This document shows, in pieces, positions 51,090 through 62,830 of a stretch of 64,000 bases of DNA; positions within the stretch are counted from its first letter, which is position 1, and every line of letters begins with the position of its first letter. The DNA is taken from contig NW_022680354.1 of assembly GCF_004115265.2 (NCBI RefSeq), positions 620,001-684,000 on the forward strand, written 5' to 3'. The stretch is from Rhinolophus ferrumequinum. Its lineage: Eukaryota > Chordata > Mammalia > Chiroptera > Rhinolophidae. The notes beneath the pieces were generated by a model that saw only the letters and a program-made list of their open reading frames with translations, ran no database searches and was not told where the DNA came from. A program made the position numbers and the translations under genes.

Positions 51090-51715
51090 ATACCTTTGTA
51101 AAAGTATGGGGGACAGGGACTCTCGGACATCGCTGGCAGGGAGATAAATGGGATATAGACAGCTCTTGAGAGGGTGGACTCGGCAGAATGTGTTCTCCTT
51201 GATGGACGCCCTTTGTCCCAGCAAGTCCATTTCTTAGATATATGTCCTGGGATAGTCAAGCAAGTTCGTGCGGTTTCACATGTACAGCATTGTTTTTTGT
51301 TTGCTTGTTTTTTAATTGGGGAATATTGGGGAACAGTGTGTTTTTCCAGGACCCATCGGCTCCAAGTCAAGCCATTGTTTTTCTTTTTCAATCTAGTTGT
51401 GGAGGGCGCAGCTCACTGCTCCAAGTGGGGATCGAACAGGCGACTTTGGTGTTATGAGCACCGCGCTGTAACCCATGAGTAACCGGTCACTCTACAGCAT
51501 TGTTTTTAATACAGACGGATTGGCAACGATTTACATATCGTAGATCATGGTGCATTCCTTCAGTAAGATACTATACAGCAGTTAAAAAGAATAAAGGAGC
51601 TAACTCTGTGTGTGCTGATACGGAAACATCTTTAAGATCTATAAGGAAAAGGCAAGGTGCAGAATCCTGTGTAAAGTATACTACTCATTTGTGCATAGGG
51701 ACAGAAAAGTAAAGG
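51090..51715 (+). mobile_element. L1 (L1M-type) LINE fragment, ORF2 end, interrupted by a SINE
   Basis: The left piece has 'gggacagggactctcggaca', 'tttgtcccagcaagtccatt' and 'atatgtcctgggatagtcaa'. The right piece has 'agatactatacagcagttaa', 'aaagaataaaggagctaac' and 'gcaaggtgcagaatcctgtg'. Both match the last part of mammalian L1 ORF2 in order. The SINE at 51298-51492 splits them. Old and frameshifted; no coding capacity. Confidence 0.8.
51298..51492 (-). mobile_element. Bat-type tRNA-derived SINE inserted in L1
   Basis: Minus orientation. The head lies at the right end (gagtgaccggttactcatgg on the minus strand). The body has 'gcgccctccacaactagatt' and the tail 'ctgttccccaatattcccc', then A-rich. 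A perfect 15-bp target duplication TACAGCATTGTTTTT lies at 51283-51297 and 51493-51507. The same family as the SINE at 47962-48208, with a different tRNA-like head. Confidence 0.92.
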
Positions 51716-52774
51716 AGTCTTGATTGTCAATGATATTAATAGCTACCTTTTTTGACCACTAGGCATTATTTCTACGTTATTTCTCCTGCTCATATCAACC
51801 CAGAAGGTGGGTGTAAGTAAACTGAATGGATTCTTGAATAAAAACCAAACTGCTTCTGCAAGATTGGTGAAGAGAGCTGCGTCCCCTGTCCCCACCCCTC
51901 CACCCCCCACCCCCGCCTCCCCAGTGTGAGAAGGGGCTCCTGAATCTCACTGTGTTCCGTCTTATCCCCTAATATTTTTCTCTCATGAACAGTGGTTCTG
52001 AAATTTGAGCTGTCAGGAGATATATCCCCAGATTCTTAGACCCCCAGCCTCAGCCTCAGGAGGGCTGGAGTGCGGCCCTGGAAGCTGTGGAGCACGCCTG
52101 GTTCTGGGGCAGCTGGTCAGCGACAGCACTTGGAGAAACACGACTGAGGGCAGCTGCCCCAATGACCGTTGTCACCACCAGGCCGGTGCAGAAGACTCTG
52201 CTTTCCACATGTGGGCCTCAGTTGGACCTGTCGGCCTTGCAATTTAGTTTCCCATTGCATGGCGGAGTGTTAGCTGAAGCATTTAAGTAAAGGAACATAT
52301 AAAGGGAATAATGTCCTGCTAGGCAGCTAACCTGGGATCTGAATCCAGTTCTCTTTTACTCTGAGGTCCATACTTTCCCAACTATTCCACGCTGCCACAA
52401 AGGGAAGGACTTCTTTCATATGAATATGCATCTTTGCTACTTTAAATATGGAGCAGGCAACACAGTCTAATTTGCAGAGAACATGGGAGTAGATAAGGAG
52501 CCCAGCTACATTATTTCACAAAACCTCAGGAAGGCCCAACCCTATATGGTCCCTACTTGGACAGTGTACGGAAGGTAAAAATGCAAACGTCACTGGGTAC
52601 TTTGAATCCCAGAACTGTGGAGGTGACTACAAAGGGTTAGCAGGGAGCCCTTGGTCAGATGTATTAAGGAAGCTTATTTGACTCAGACAAGGTTATTTTT
52701 TTTCCTGCAGCTCTTCTGAGAGCCTTCACTAAACTCATGTGAATTGTAATATTATAGAAGAAGATTATTCTATG
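51716..52774. other. Intergenic DNA upstream of MPC1
   Basis: Holds a C-rich low-complexity patch (about 51888-51922) and a faint MIR-like stretch near 52320-52400 ('gggatctgaatccagttctc'). No gene seen. Confidence 0.45.
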
Positions 52775-53060
52775 CAGCATTTCCCAAACTTCCGTAACCA
52801 TGGAATCCTATAGGAAGGAGCATCTTGTGGGACTGACGGCCCAGGGGTTACTACGGTGGCCATGTGTCCTGCTGGGGCGTCCACACCCTGTGAGTCAGGG
52901 CACGGCAGAGGGACTCAGACCTTCCAATCAGGTGAATGAACCCCTCATTATTTGAAGACATTTGGCACGTTACTCAAATTCCCTAGACCTCGGTTTTAAA
53001 TCTACAAAATAGAAACTGTAAAATAATATTTAAAAGGGACATCATGTCCCACGTGAGAGG
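52775..53060. repeat. Weak hAT-terminus and MIR-like fragments
   Basis: 'cagcatttcccaaacttccg' at 52775 resembles a MER1/Charlie-type hAT end. 'cctcggttttaaatctaca' followed by 'aaaatagaaactgtaaaata' near 52985 resembles the MIR 3' region. Both are weak. Confidence 0.35.
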
Positions 53061-53339
53061 AAAAGTGGTTTCCTTGGAGCGTTAGGCCACGTTTGAGCAA
53101 CAAGAGCCCCAGAGCAGAGGAGGCTTTACCGTCATCTCCCTGTGAGGGCTCACAGCTTCTGTAGTTTCTGGAGGTTTCTCGTATGAAGTCTCAGAGGCCT
53201 GAGTGATCACCATGTAGACTGAGAAGTGGGGAGCTATATAAACTCCACGAAATTTTGTAACAGCAAAAATTCTATAAAAACAAAAAGACCTGAGAAGTAC
53301 GTTTAAATGTGATGTCCATGTTGAGTTATATTTCCAGGC

Positions 53340-53645
53340 AGAAATTAAGTGAAAGAGGCCAGACACAAAAGATCACATGTCGTGTGATTCCACGTCCATG
53401 AAATGTCCTGAGTAGGCAAGTCCACAGTGATGTAAACAGCTGGGTGGCTGCCCTGGGAGACGTGGAGAAGCAGAATAACTGGGAATGGGCACGGCGTCCT
53501 TTCTGGATGGTAAAAATGGTCTAGCACTGATTGTAGTGATGGTTGCACAGCTCTGTGACTACGCTAAAAACCATTACATTATACACCTTAAACGGGTGAA
53601 TCGTGTAATATGTGCATTTTATCCCCATAAAGTTATTTTTAAAAA
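53340..53645 (+). repeat. L1 LINE 3' end (old subfamily)
   Basis: 'gatcacatgtcgtgtgattc', 'gaaatgtcctgagtaggcaa', 'gtgatggttgcacagctctg', 'taaaaaccattacattatac' and 'accttaaacgggtgaat' match the end of old mammalian L1 (L1M class) in order. Followed by (AAAC)n at about 53655-53676. Confidence 0.85.
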
Positions 53646-54359
53646 TTTAACAGTAACAAACAAACAAACAAACCTCAAAAAAGATGCATTCAAAAGTAAA
53701 CAAAACAAAACCCCTGAAACTCTTTTGTCACAATCAGTGCACTGACCATTGGTAATTAAAGGGAAAGAACGCTTACCTGCATAAACCATTTCAGTCAGTC
53801 GTAGTGATGAGGGAAAGCCTTCTTTTCAGAGAGGGAATATGAAGGAATGGTAGCCGAAGGACACCAGTTTACAATCCCTTGTTAAGTGACCGATGCAGAC
53901 AGAAATCACCAACGGGTGCTGAGCTCACTGGGCAGGTGAGTGGGGGCTGGGTGCTCACAGGCTGCAGAGGCTGCCCAGGGGTTCTGTGCATTTACAAGGA
54001 GGGATCAGCTGGTCACCCAACGTCACTGTTGAACTCTTGGTGCCCCCTGGGGCTGTGCAATATCAGGTACACAGCCCCATGGCGGGGCTGGGGGGACCCG
54101 CCACCCCATAGCTTGAACCTGAATGTAATTGAGCCTGTAGCTCCATCCCCCTCCAGGTCACAGGAAATGAAAGGGTTGCAGGAACTAATCCAAGGAAACT
54201 CTGAGGAAGTAATCAAACATGTCCAGTGAGTGGGACGTTACTAGGACAACAGGACAACCAAACCCCTCTCTTCTACACACCCCCGCATGAAGAAAGGGGA
54301 CTGTCCAGCTGGGCCCTGCCCAGCAGAAACGTGACAAGAGCACACTCAGGACACACGTT

Positions 54360-55600
54360 TTCAGCAGCTACACTGAAATGTAAAAAGAAACCAGTAAAAT
54401 TAATTATAACAGTCGATTTAGTCCAATATAGCCATTATTTCAGTATGTGATCAACATAAAAATTATTATTGAAATATTTTATGTTCTTTTTGTACTAAGT
54501 CTTCAAAATCTCATAATTCATCACAGTTCAGATGCCAAATTTTCATTGGCAATGCTTGATCTATATTTAAATTTCACAGAATTTAGACTTTAAAAAGTAC
54601 ATTCACATTCCCAAGGTATTCCAAACATACTGAAAAATTTCCTGGACTGAATTGAGGGGCCTCCAAACTCATCTTCATCTCACATTTGCATTCATATTGA
54701 CAAAACTGGTTCATCTTGTTTAGAAGTATTTACTTTGAAGCAGAAGCAATGTCAGTTTCAAAATGATACCAGCTCAAGTTAAGTAAACTCACCCACTCTT
54801 GTTGCAACCGGTTGTGTTAACATTGAATCCCAAGCTTAGTTTATTGCACAATTTGAACAGCATCGCTTCAAATTGGGGGGGGGGGCAGTTTTTGCAGCTA
54901 ATTTACACAATGCTGTTTATTACTACTAAATGTTCTGCCTGCTCATGTTAGAAAATTTTGTCAAATCATGATTGGTATTCTAGAAATTCCAATTGCAAAT
55001 AAATTCTCCTACCCATCTAGCTAGGTCACAAGTAAGCTTTGAAAGAAAGCTTTCAAGCTTCAGGTTTAGCTCATCCATATACAGTGTGATATTGGAGAGA
55101 AAACATACATCACACTGCCCCTCTTCCTTGCTTAGCCAGCATGTGGCAAACATCCCCTTTGTTTTAAGAAAGTCTTTAATTGGAGGTAAAGTAGGAGTAA
55201 ATTTCCGTAAAACTCTTCCAGGACTCAACCGACAGGCTTGTGGATTTTTCAGTAGTTCCATGAACTGGTGATGATTCAGACCCTTGGCACATATTTGCCG
55301 AACAATTGAAAGAACTCTATCCATTACCCTCTCCAAAGTGTCTGCCTCAGAAAGCAGAATGTAAATATTTTCAATATGTATCACATAATGGAACGAAGCA
55401 GTAACAGAAACTTCGGTGTCTTGTTTCAAAATTCCAACAAATCCCGATTTTCAGCCAACAGAGCTGGAGCACCGTCCACCGGGATAGAAATTCCTTTTTT
55501 TCACCTCTAGCTGACACTCTAAAAGACTCCAATACCCATTCTGTGGTTTTATTTTTCAGGCCTCGGGCTGGCAACGTTTCTTTGTACGTTTGAAAGTTTG
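54360..55600 (-). mobile_element. Decayed hAT (Charlie/GTF2IRD2-like) DNA transposon
   Basis: The minus strand carries transposase remnants (open piece at 55429-54980; an upstream piece to about 55580 with VLESFRVSARGEKKEF). On the left is an AT-rich end with 'gtaaaaagaaaccagtaaaa' and 'ttttgtactaagtcttcaaa', familiar from hAT MITE ends. A G9 run lies at 54877-54886. The right terminus was not located. It is non-functional. Confidence 0.7.
54980..55429 (-). pseudogene. hAT transposase fragment (149 codons open)
   Basis: The frame contains VMDRVLSIVRQICAKGLNHH, QFMELLKNP, GRVLRKF, FLKTKGMFATCWLSKEEGQC, DVCFLSNITLYMDELNLKLE and a run to the stop. This matches the central region of hAT transposases of the Charlie8/GTF2IRD2/ZBED type, where 'RARGLNHRQF...L' is followed by 'WLSRGKVLKRF' and 'DLAFLVDITEHLNALNLQLQ'. 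The usual stretch between the two blocks is shortened (QACRLSPGRVLRKF), and the N-terminal zinc finger and catalytic start are absent. It is a dead transposon piece and not a host gene, as far as I can see. Confidence 0.75.
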
Positions 55601-55987
55601 ATGCTGGCCTGGGACGTGAGTCGTTCCAAGCAGCCCGGCTGCTCTTCAGTGGTCCCTATGCTCTTCCATGTTGGGGTTGATGAGGTGTGTTTCAGACCAG
55701 TTTATTATTATAACTTCGTTTAACCTAAACAATGTTTCAAGCAGTCAAAAAAATGTCTGTATATTCTGAATACATATTGTTGGCTTAACATGTTTTTCAT
55801 GAAGGTGATTTTCTTTAACCATCACAAATTGCAGGCCCGTCCTGCTATTTGTGCCTGGTCACAGACTTTACACATCGTTTCCTCTGAGGAGGTGTCTTGC
55901 CAGTCATGACAGTGGTGCCACTTTCCTCTTGTCTCACTTGCATTATGCCAGCCTTCCACGGTGGCACCTCTTCTTAAAGGGTTGGAA

Positions 55988-56172
55988 ACTTGAATTCTAA
56001 GGACGTCGTCTAAGCCTCATTTTCTACAACGTGATGTAAACCACGGTGATTAAAACAGCCAGCTGAATTGTGGCAAATTTTGTGACTACACTGTGAGTGT
56101 AATACTCTTACATAGGTTAAAACCCAGTAACATTAAATCACAGGAAGCGATCAGTCCATTTCTGCGAAATCT
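55988..56172. repeat. 185-bp duplicated block, copy 1
   Basis: From 'acttgaattctaaggacgtc' to 'atttctgcgaaatct'. Matches copy 2 at 58777-58961 over 185 positions with 8 substitutions and no gap by my count. No inverted termini or target duplication seen. Confidence 0.95.
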
Positions 56173-56944
56173 TTCACCCTCAAAGTGGGTTAAAGTTTGA
56201 CTGAGGTAATTTTGTTTACTTGGCCTCAGAGGAACTTCCACGCAGGCCTGGCCGCTGGGATCTGCAGGACGGTTCTGAGCAGTGTATCAGAAAGCCAATA
56301 TTGCTTTGTCCTCATCCACTATCTTTAGCCTACTTCCTTGCTTCAAAAGAGAGATGCAGCTTGGCAGAATTCTGTGCTGATTAAGCAAACCTGGTGTCCT
56401 TGGGTCCATTTGTCTGAACGGAACCTTGGCTCCATGGGCGATAAAAGTTCCATGAGTGAGAAAGGAGGTGGTGTGGCTGAGCACCTGCTGTGTCCCGTGC
56501 ACATTCACACTGTCCCCTGCAGGAGGGAGGAGTGACACTCCCACTGGTACTTCCTCCCACATTCATATCACAGGAGCCCGAGGTAGTGGGCTTCACGCAG
56601 CTTTGCGTGGCCATGGCTGGCATTCCAACTGCCAAAGTGAAGGCATTTCCTACTTTCACTCAGCGCTTGTACTGTGTGTTGAAAATAAGTTTTCCAGTGA
56701 CTTTTGGGGTGGGACGGGGAGCAGGAGGAGGGAAAGTGTTTTTTCATAAGTGAAACCAGTTCGGGTCTTATGTGAGGGCTCCCACTCTTGTCTGAGCTAT
56801 GGTCACTCTCGGTCCATGGTTCAGTCTCTCGTCTGTCCCCCAGTTCGTATTGGCTGCCTCCCAAAGGTCAGTATTGTGTCGGGGGTTCAGGTAAACACAA
56901 CAGATAAGGATTCTGCTGTGATCACAGTCCACCTGGAGAAACAT

Positions 56945-57042
56945 GCAGAGGGTGAGGGGGTAGAGAAGGAGAGAGAAGAGGGAGGAGGGAGGGAGGGAGG
57001 GAGGAGAAGAGGGAGAAGAGAGGGAGGGAGAGAGAAAATGAA
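56945..57042. repeat. Purine-rich (GGGA/GAGA)n low-complexity DNA
   Basis: A run of AGGGAGGG/GAGAAGAG units. The Glu/Gly/Arg-rich open frame here comes from the repeat. Confidence 0.9.
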
Positions 57043-57512
57043 TGCCAGGTTATGCTAAGTGCTGGGAGGGAGATGAGCAGGAGATGCGTAAGGCAGAACT
57101 TTGACAGGGCAGGTGGGTGGGGTGCTGGTTTGGGCGGGATGGTCAGAGAAAGCCTCTGAGGTGGCGAGGCCTAAATCACCAGCAGAAGCAGCCCTCAAGG
57201 CCTGGGGAAGAGAGTTCCAGGCAGGGGGAATGGAGCAGACCCGGGCTCGGTCTGTCCCAGTGACAGTCCCAGGCCGTGTGAGGGTCCGCAGGTCCCACAG
57301 CACAGGTGTGAGTGTGAGCAGGTGGCTCAGCCCCTTGGTACCATCCCTGTGGCCTCAGGGCTGCTCTCCCGACCTGCTGAGTGAGCAAGTTCTGCACACA
57401 GCTCTGCAAGTATGCCGACCTGACGGCAGTTCTCCCGCCAGCAGCAGCAGCGGGGCCAACCCAAGGCCTCAGCCACATGCTACCCACACAGCAAGAAGCT
57501 CACCGCTAAGGA

Positions 57513-57752
57513 GGTGCAATGGGCTGATGTTCGTGTCCCCTCAAAGTCATTTGCTGAAGTCCTACCCCTTAGCCAGATGGTAATTGGAGGGGGACCTATG
57601 GGAGGTGGTTAGGGTTAGATGAGGCCAGGGGGTGGGGCCCCTTATAAGAAGAGACCAGAGCCATCTCTGAACCAGGAAGCAGGTCCCCACCAGACACCGA
57701 ATCTGCTGACACTCAGATCTTAGACTGACCTGCCTCAGAACTGTGAGAAACA
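57513..57752 (+). mobile_element. MLT1-type LTR fossil (ERVL-MaLR)
   Basis: Familiar order: 'aatgggctgatgttcgtgtc', 'tgaagtcctaccccttagcc', 'gggttagatgaggccagggg', 'ccccttataagaagagacca', 'ccgaatctgctgacactc', 'agaactgtgagaaacaa'. Broken and ancient, older than placental orders. No interior. Confidence 0.88.
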
Positions 57753-58040
57753 AGGGCGAGCGGCGCACCTCTTTCAACTTCCTCTAGTTCCAAGGGCGTA
57801 TTTAGGGGAAGTTGATTTCCGCCCTCTAGTGGCGAATTGTGAGCACAGAAACACAATTCCAAACACAGAAAGCACTTTCCAGAGGAAGCAGTGACCTTCC
57901 CAGAAGACGAAATGAATTGTGTGGTCAACCTGCCTCGGTCAGCAAAGTCATCTCATCCCTCCCACCCCCCACTCCTGAGGACACCAAAGCCCTATTTAGA
58001 ATTGCACATGGCCACATTTGTAGGGTTGGCCCAACGTGGA

Positions 58041-58412
58041 TGTCATGCACGGTCTCTGGTCCTGCTCCCCGCACAAGAAGGCAGGATATGGTGAGGCCAA
58101 AAAGGAACACCCATGGAGCCATGGGTAGGGGAGTCATACCACTATATTCTCGCTGGTGGCTGGGATGGAGATTCAGGAGGCAGGAGCTACATGATCCACA
58201 ATTCGCCGTCCCCTTCTCTGCCAACCAACCTACTTGCTAACTGCAATCCGCACTTGCTAGCGTAGCCACGGCACTTATATCAGTGGCTAATGGCTAACCG
58301 GTAACAGCTGACGGCCAACTAGCCACAGCTGACGGCCATCTACTACCCGAGCCAGCACCTTTCCACGTGAGGCCGAGGGCCTGGAAATGCTCTCTGGGAC
58401 TCTGTCCCCACA
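58041..58412 (-). mobile_element. Solo LTR of the same family as 46881-47961
   Basis: The reverse complement begins TGTGGGGACAGAGTCCCAG and ends ...CATGACA, a TG...CA element of about 372 bp. Flanking 5-mers gtgga and gtggg differ at one base and look like a 5-bp target duplication. It shares the 'actagttggccgtcagctgt'-type U3 and the 'ttcctttttggcctcaccat' 3' part with the tandem LTRs. Solo and broken; the family name is unknown to me. Confidence 0.75.
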
Positions 58413-58776
58413 GTGGGTCCCGCGGGTCCCAGTTCAGTACGTCATGCATTCATTCCCAGGTGTTGTTTGCCAGGCATTGCACTGGAGCTGGGAATAGAAA
58501 TAAGAGGACGCCTGCCGTCAGGGCTGTTCCAGGCTGGGAGAGACAGGCACAGCAGGAGCAATTCCATTTCCATGTCTGCCTCGCTCGGGTACCAGGGTCT
58601 GTGGGGAGCAGTCAGGCCTGGAGAAGGGTTTATGGAGATGACGCCTGAACTGAATGTAAAGGACCAGTGGACTTAGTCTGCTGGACAGTACCACTGCAAT
58701 TTTAGGGAGCCGTGGTGACCGAAACTGCATTCAAACCTGCCTGCAATACTTGGCCCCAAGTAGCTGAGCAGGAGGT

Positions 58777-58961
58777 ACTTGAATTCTAAGGACGTCGTCT
58801 AAGCCTCATTCTCTACAACATGATGTAAACCACGGTGATTAAAACAGCCAGCTGAATTGTGGCGAATTTTGTGACTACACTGGGAGTGTAATATTCTTAC
58901 ATAGGTTAAAACACAGTAACATTAAATCACAGAAAGAGATCAGTCCATTTCTGCGAAATCT
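58777..58961. repeat. 185-bp duplicated block, copy 2
   Basis: Same orientation as copy 1 at 55988-56172, about 2.8 kb away, about 95.7% identical. The flanks on both sides are unrelated between copies. Confidence 0.95.
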
Positions 58962-61900
58962 GCCTCAGTCTGCAAATCTGCCTCGGTCTCCCTATCCTGC
59001 CCCTGCAGACGTCTCCCTGTCCTGGAGACCTGTCTCGGGCCCACAGCTCCTTCAACACCCCTCCTCATGGAGCTGCCTCTGACCCCATTTCCCATAACTC
59101 TTTGCCATCTGACAGGCTACATCGTTTGTGTCATTTATTTCGTGAATAAAAGGGGGCTATGCAATAAACCTGAAAGCCCCGGTGTGGGGAGGGGGTGTCA
59201 CATGGCAGGCTTGAGAAGCTCAGTGAATGAAAGTCACTGCACAGGTTGGCCTGATCACAAATTCCCAACAGAGCAGCTCATGGCAGGTAGTCACAGGTAA
59301 CAAAGGGCAGCCCTTACCTTAACTGAGCCCTGTCCACGTTCTCCTGCATCTAGGATAACATACCAGAGCACGAGACCACAGAACCCCTCACTGTTACCTC
59401 GTACCCGAATACCACCTCTCTGTGCTGTGCATGCTACTTATTAACCAGCCTGCACTCACCAAGGTGAAAGACGCATGTGTCTCTCCGTTTACTTCTTGTC
59501 CAATCCCAGGGATTTCCCACTTTGCTTTCTCCCACCTGCTTAACCTACTATCAATGGATTTCATGTATCTTCCTTATGTTTTCTACTTTGATTCTAAGTG
59601 CATGAAAGCAACTGCAAAACTGTTCTCTGGAGCATTATTTCAGTCCCTCAAGGTTTTGCTTCCAGGAAGGTCCTCAAATTTTGGCTCAAACAAAATCTTA
59701 TCGGACTTTTCTATAGGGCGGACGTTCTTTGGCTGCCAGTGTGTTTGCTTCTCTCTCCTCTCATTAGGACGGAAGCCAGTTGAGGGCGGAGTAGCAGGGA
59801 GCCTTGCCTGATCTCTCACTGTGGCTTCCGCCTTCCGTGGTGCCTGGTGAAGAGGTGGTGTCAATACCTATTTGTCTGAGTGAATGAATGAATGGCTGGG
59901 CCAGCTGTCTTCGCAGTAGAATCTTCCAGACTGCGGTTCAGGGCACTGTCTTTGTGGTTTGTCCTTGCAATGTTTCCAGCAGCCATCCTGAATCCCCAAA
60001 CCCCACGCCACACTGAGGAGTGCCAACTGTGCCGTTCTGGGGACAGGGGAGACACACAGGTGGCCCAGAGCTGCCCTGCCATCTGCGATTTACATAGGGG
60101 CCCAGGAGGGTGTTGGAGGAAAGGAAGTGTGGAGACCTCTGGACCTTTGGAGGTGCTGCATGCGAATCCCAGCTCCATGCCATACAGGCTTGACCTACCT
60201 CCTGGCTTCCGTTTATCTAACACCTCGGGTTGCTATGAAGCCAAACTTCATGATTTCATCATTAATCTTCTCAACGGTTTAGAAATCCAATTTTCACCTC
60301 TGTTCATATCAGAGTCTTTAGTTTGGGTTTTATGTGATTTGGGATGTCTTTGGCTGTTTGGAGATATTTTGTCAATAGGCTTGATTTTATGTTGTTAGCA
60401 AAACTTAAGGCTCTAAAAATATTTTTCAAATTTATGTGAAGAGACTAAATCTGATCTTAATTTCTCTCTCTTTTTTAAAGAAAAACCTTTTCTTCAGTCT
60501 GAACACTTACCTTTCCAACTGCTCTGTAGGCCTAGAAGCAAAAAAACCTGCCTGATCCACTCTAAGTCCATAGTTTTAAAAGACAAACAAGCCGAGTTTG
60601 GAAGCCTGAGGTTTTGACGTATCTCCCTGTGAGCCGAGCTTCGGGGCTCACAGCATCCCTCAGTCCAGCGTGGAGCCCAGAAGAGCCGAGAGGCCAGTGA
60701 ATCGTGTCCTCTTCCCTCAGGAGGGAAACACGTGTGGATAAACTTCCTGGGCCAACACTGAAACAAGTGGGGCTCCTTGCGCACCATGATGTCTGGGCTG
60801 GAATCACAGTGGCCATTCAGGAATGTGGCTTTTATGCCTGAGCTCAGGTGTGACAGAAACAGCATACTGAGGCTTGTTTCTCTGCCAAATGTTTATTTGA
60901 TGTTTTTTCCTCAACGGAGTAAAGTGAAAAACATGAATCTGAATGCACATATGTCATAAATGAGTGCTTTTGATCTTAGATCCTGAAGCCATTACTGGGA
61001 ATTAAGTAAAACCATGAAGGGCACGGGCTGGGCACTGATAGGTTGGTGTGTATCGCTGAGAAGGGCGGGCAGATCTGAAGGGCTGGGGCGCGGTCCCGCC
61101 CTGTGTTCCTGCAGGCGCTCAGGACCTGGGGACCTGCTGTGACACTGGCCCTAACCTGGTGCACTCTTCTCCCCACTGGAGAACCAGTCCCGCTGCGGAG
61201 GACTTGGCCCTGAGGACAGCGGTGGCTCGTGGTCTGTGCTCAGGAAGCGTGTTCTGATTTAGTGACTGCCACGAAGGCTCGTCTGTTTAGCCTGTTTCCA
61301 CATGGTGAGGTTATTGTCACTATGTGAAAATACCGACAAACGGAAGAAGCTGAAGCGGTGCCTGCCTGAGGATGGCACCTTGTCCTGTGTGTGGCCGAGT
61401 GAACCAGGCTCTGGGGACAGGGACGGAGACAGGCCCGCTGCTGCGGGTGGCACAGCCAGGCCAACGCTTGCTGACAACTCTGTGTCCTGAGTCATGAGTG
61501 GCATTAGGACCCCCCACACCCCGAACTCGAAAGTCACAGGCCAGATAAGTTGCTAGCATTTTGTGGGGCCTGAGAATTGGTGATGGGCTGGCCTTGAGCC
61601 CAGAAGCTCAGGCTGTGGGCCCTTTATTCGCCTCCTTCCTCAGCATCTTGGGAAGCAGACGTGGCTGAGGCTTGGGGTGGTGTTGCTTACAAGTGACCAG
61701 CTGGATGTGAGATTATGTATTCAATATTCTGAATGAAAGGTGTTTGGGAGACTATCCTAAGTCCCAAAATAGATGGATGTTTCTATCCTCAGGTGCATTT
61801 GTGACTTGCTGACACTTGAGAGCTAGCTGACGGCCCCATGAGATAAGGGCAGCAGCGCACGCGTGGGCCAGCCTCCTCTCCCCGGCCTGCCGGCGGTCTC

Positions 61901-62384
61901 TCAGATGACACTCACTTCAGCATTTGGGGACAGTAGATACAAAATGGAGTGGCTTATTATTGGGAGACAAATCCCGATGGGTCTTGCATTTCTGCACACC
62001 TTCTCAACGTTTGCACAATGCACAGCCCAGGAAGATAGAGACCATGTCCCGCCTGGGGGTTTGGACTTTCCTAAATCGGGGTGTTCAGCTGTGACATAAG
62101 TCCACTGCTCATTCCTCCTCCTCCTGGGCCTCTCCATCACCCTGAGACTTGGGGGGTCAGGGCACGGACATGTGCATGGGCTCATGCTGTCTGCTCTGTG
62201 CACTCTGACCCCAGCTCTCGTGTCTCTGTCCGACATCCAGGGGCTCGGTGGCAGGACAACTCATCAGCCTGAGTTGGGCAAAGCCTCAGAAATGGCACAG
62301 TTCTTGACCTCATGTTTCCTGAACCAAACACACGCACACAGGCTGAAAACCGTAAGCAGGTCTATACTCAACTCGATGTAGTGT
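58962..62384. other. Intergenic DNA between MPC1 and RPS6KA2
   Basis: I see no gene or RNA. Open frames of 60-168 codons (for example 59422-59811 and 59892-60398) lack recognisable domains, start in poor contexts and overlap other frames. 59.87-60.2 kb may hold an old repeat I could not name. Confidence 0.45.
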
Positions 62385-62830
62385 GGTTGACAGGATAATG
62401 GGCCCTCAAAAGTTGTCATGTCCTCGTCCCCAGAACCTGTGACTATGATAGGTTACATGGAGAAGGGGAACGAAGATGGCTAATGAGTTGACCTTCAATA
62501 GCGGGAGTGTCCCAGTGTTTCCGTGTCATCACAAGCGTCCTCAGGAGTGCAGGAGGAGGCAGAGGAGGGGTGAGTGAGCGACAAAAGGGGACGTGGACCT
62601 GCTGTGCCTGGCTCTGAGGAGGGAGGCAGGCAGGTTCCTCCAGGAACTGGGAAAGGCAGTTCTGCCTCTCCCTGGAGCCTCCAGAAGGAGCGCAGTCTGG
62701 CTGACACCTTGATTTTAGCCCCAGAATACCTGTTTTGGACTTCTGACTTCCAGAACTGTAACCTAATGAATTGTGTCGTGCCACCAAGTTTGTGGGACTT
62801 GGTCATGGCAGCAACAGAAAACAACACACG
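62385..62830 (+). mobile_element. MLT1-type LTR fossil (ERVL-MaLR)
   Basis: 'gataatgggccctcaaaagt', 'catgtcctcgtccccagaac', 'tgactatgataggttacatg', 'gacaccttgattttagcccc', 'cttctgacttccagaactgt' and 'gacttggtcatggcagcaac' follow MLT1/MaLR LTR order. Broken and ancient. The minus-strand open frames through it are shadows. Confidence 0.85.
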
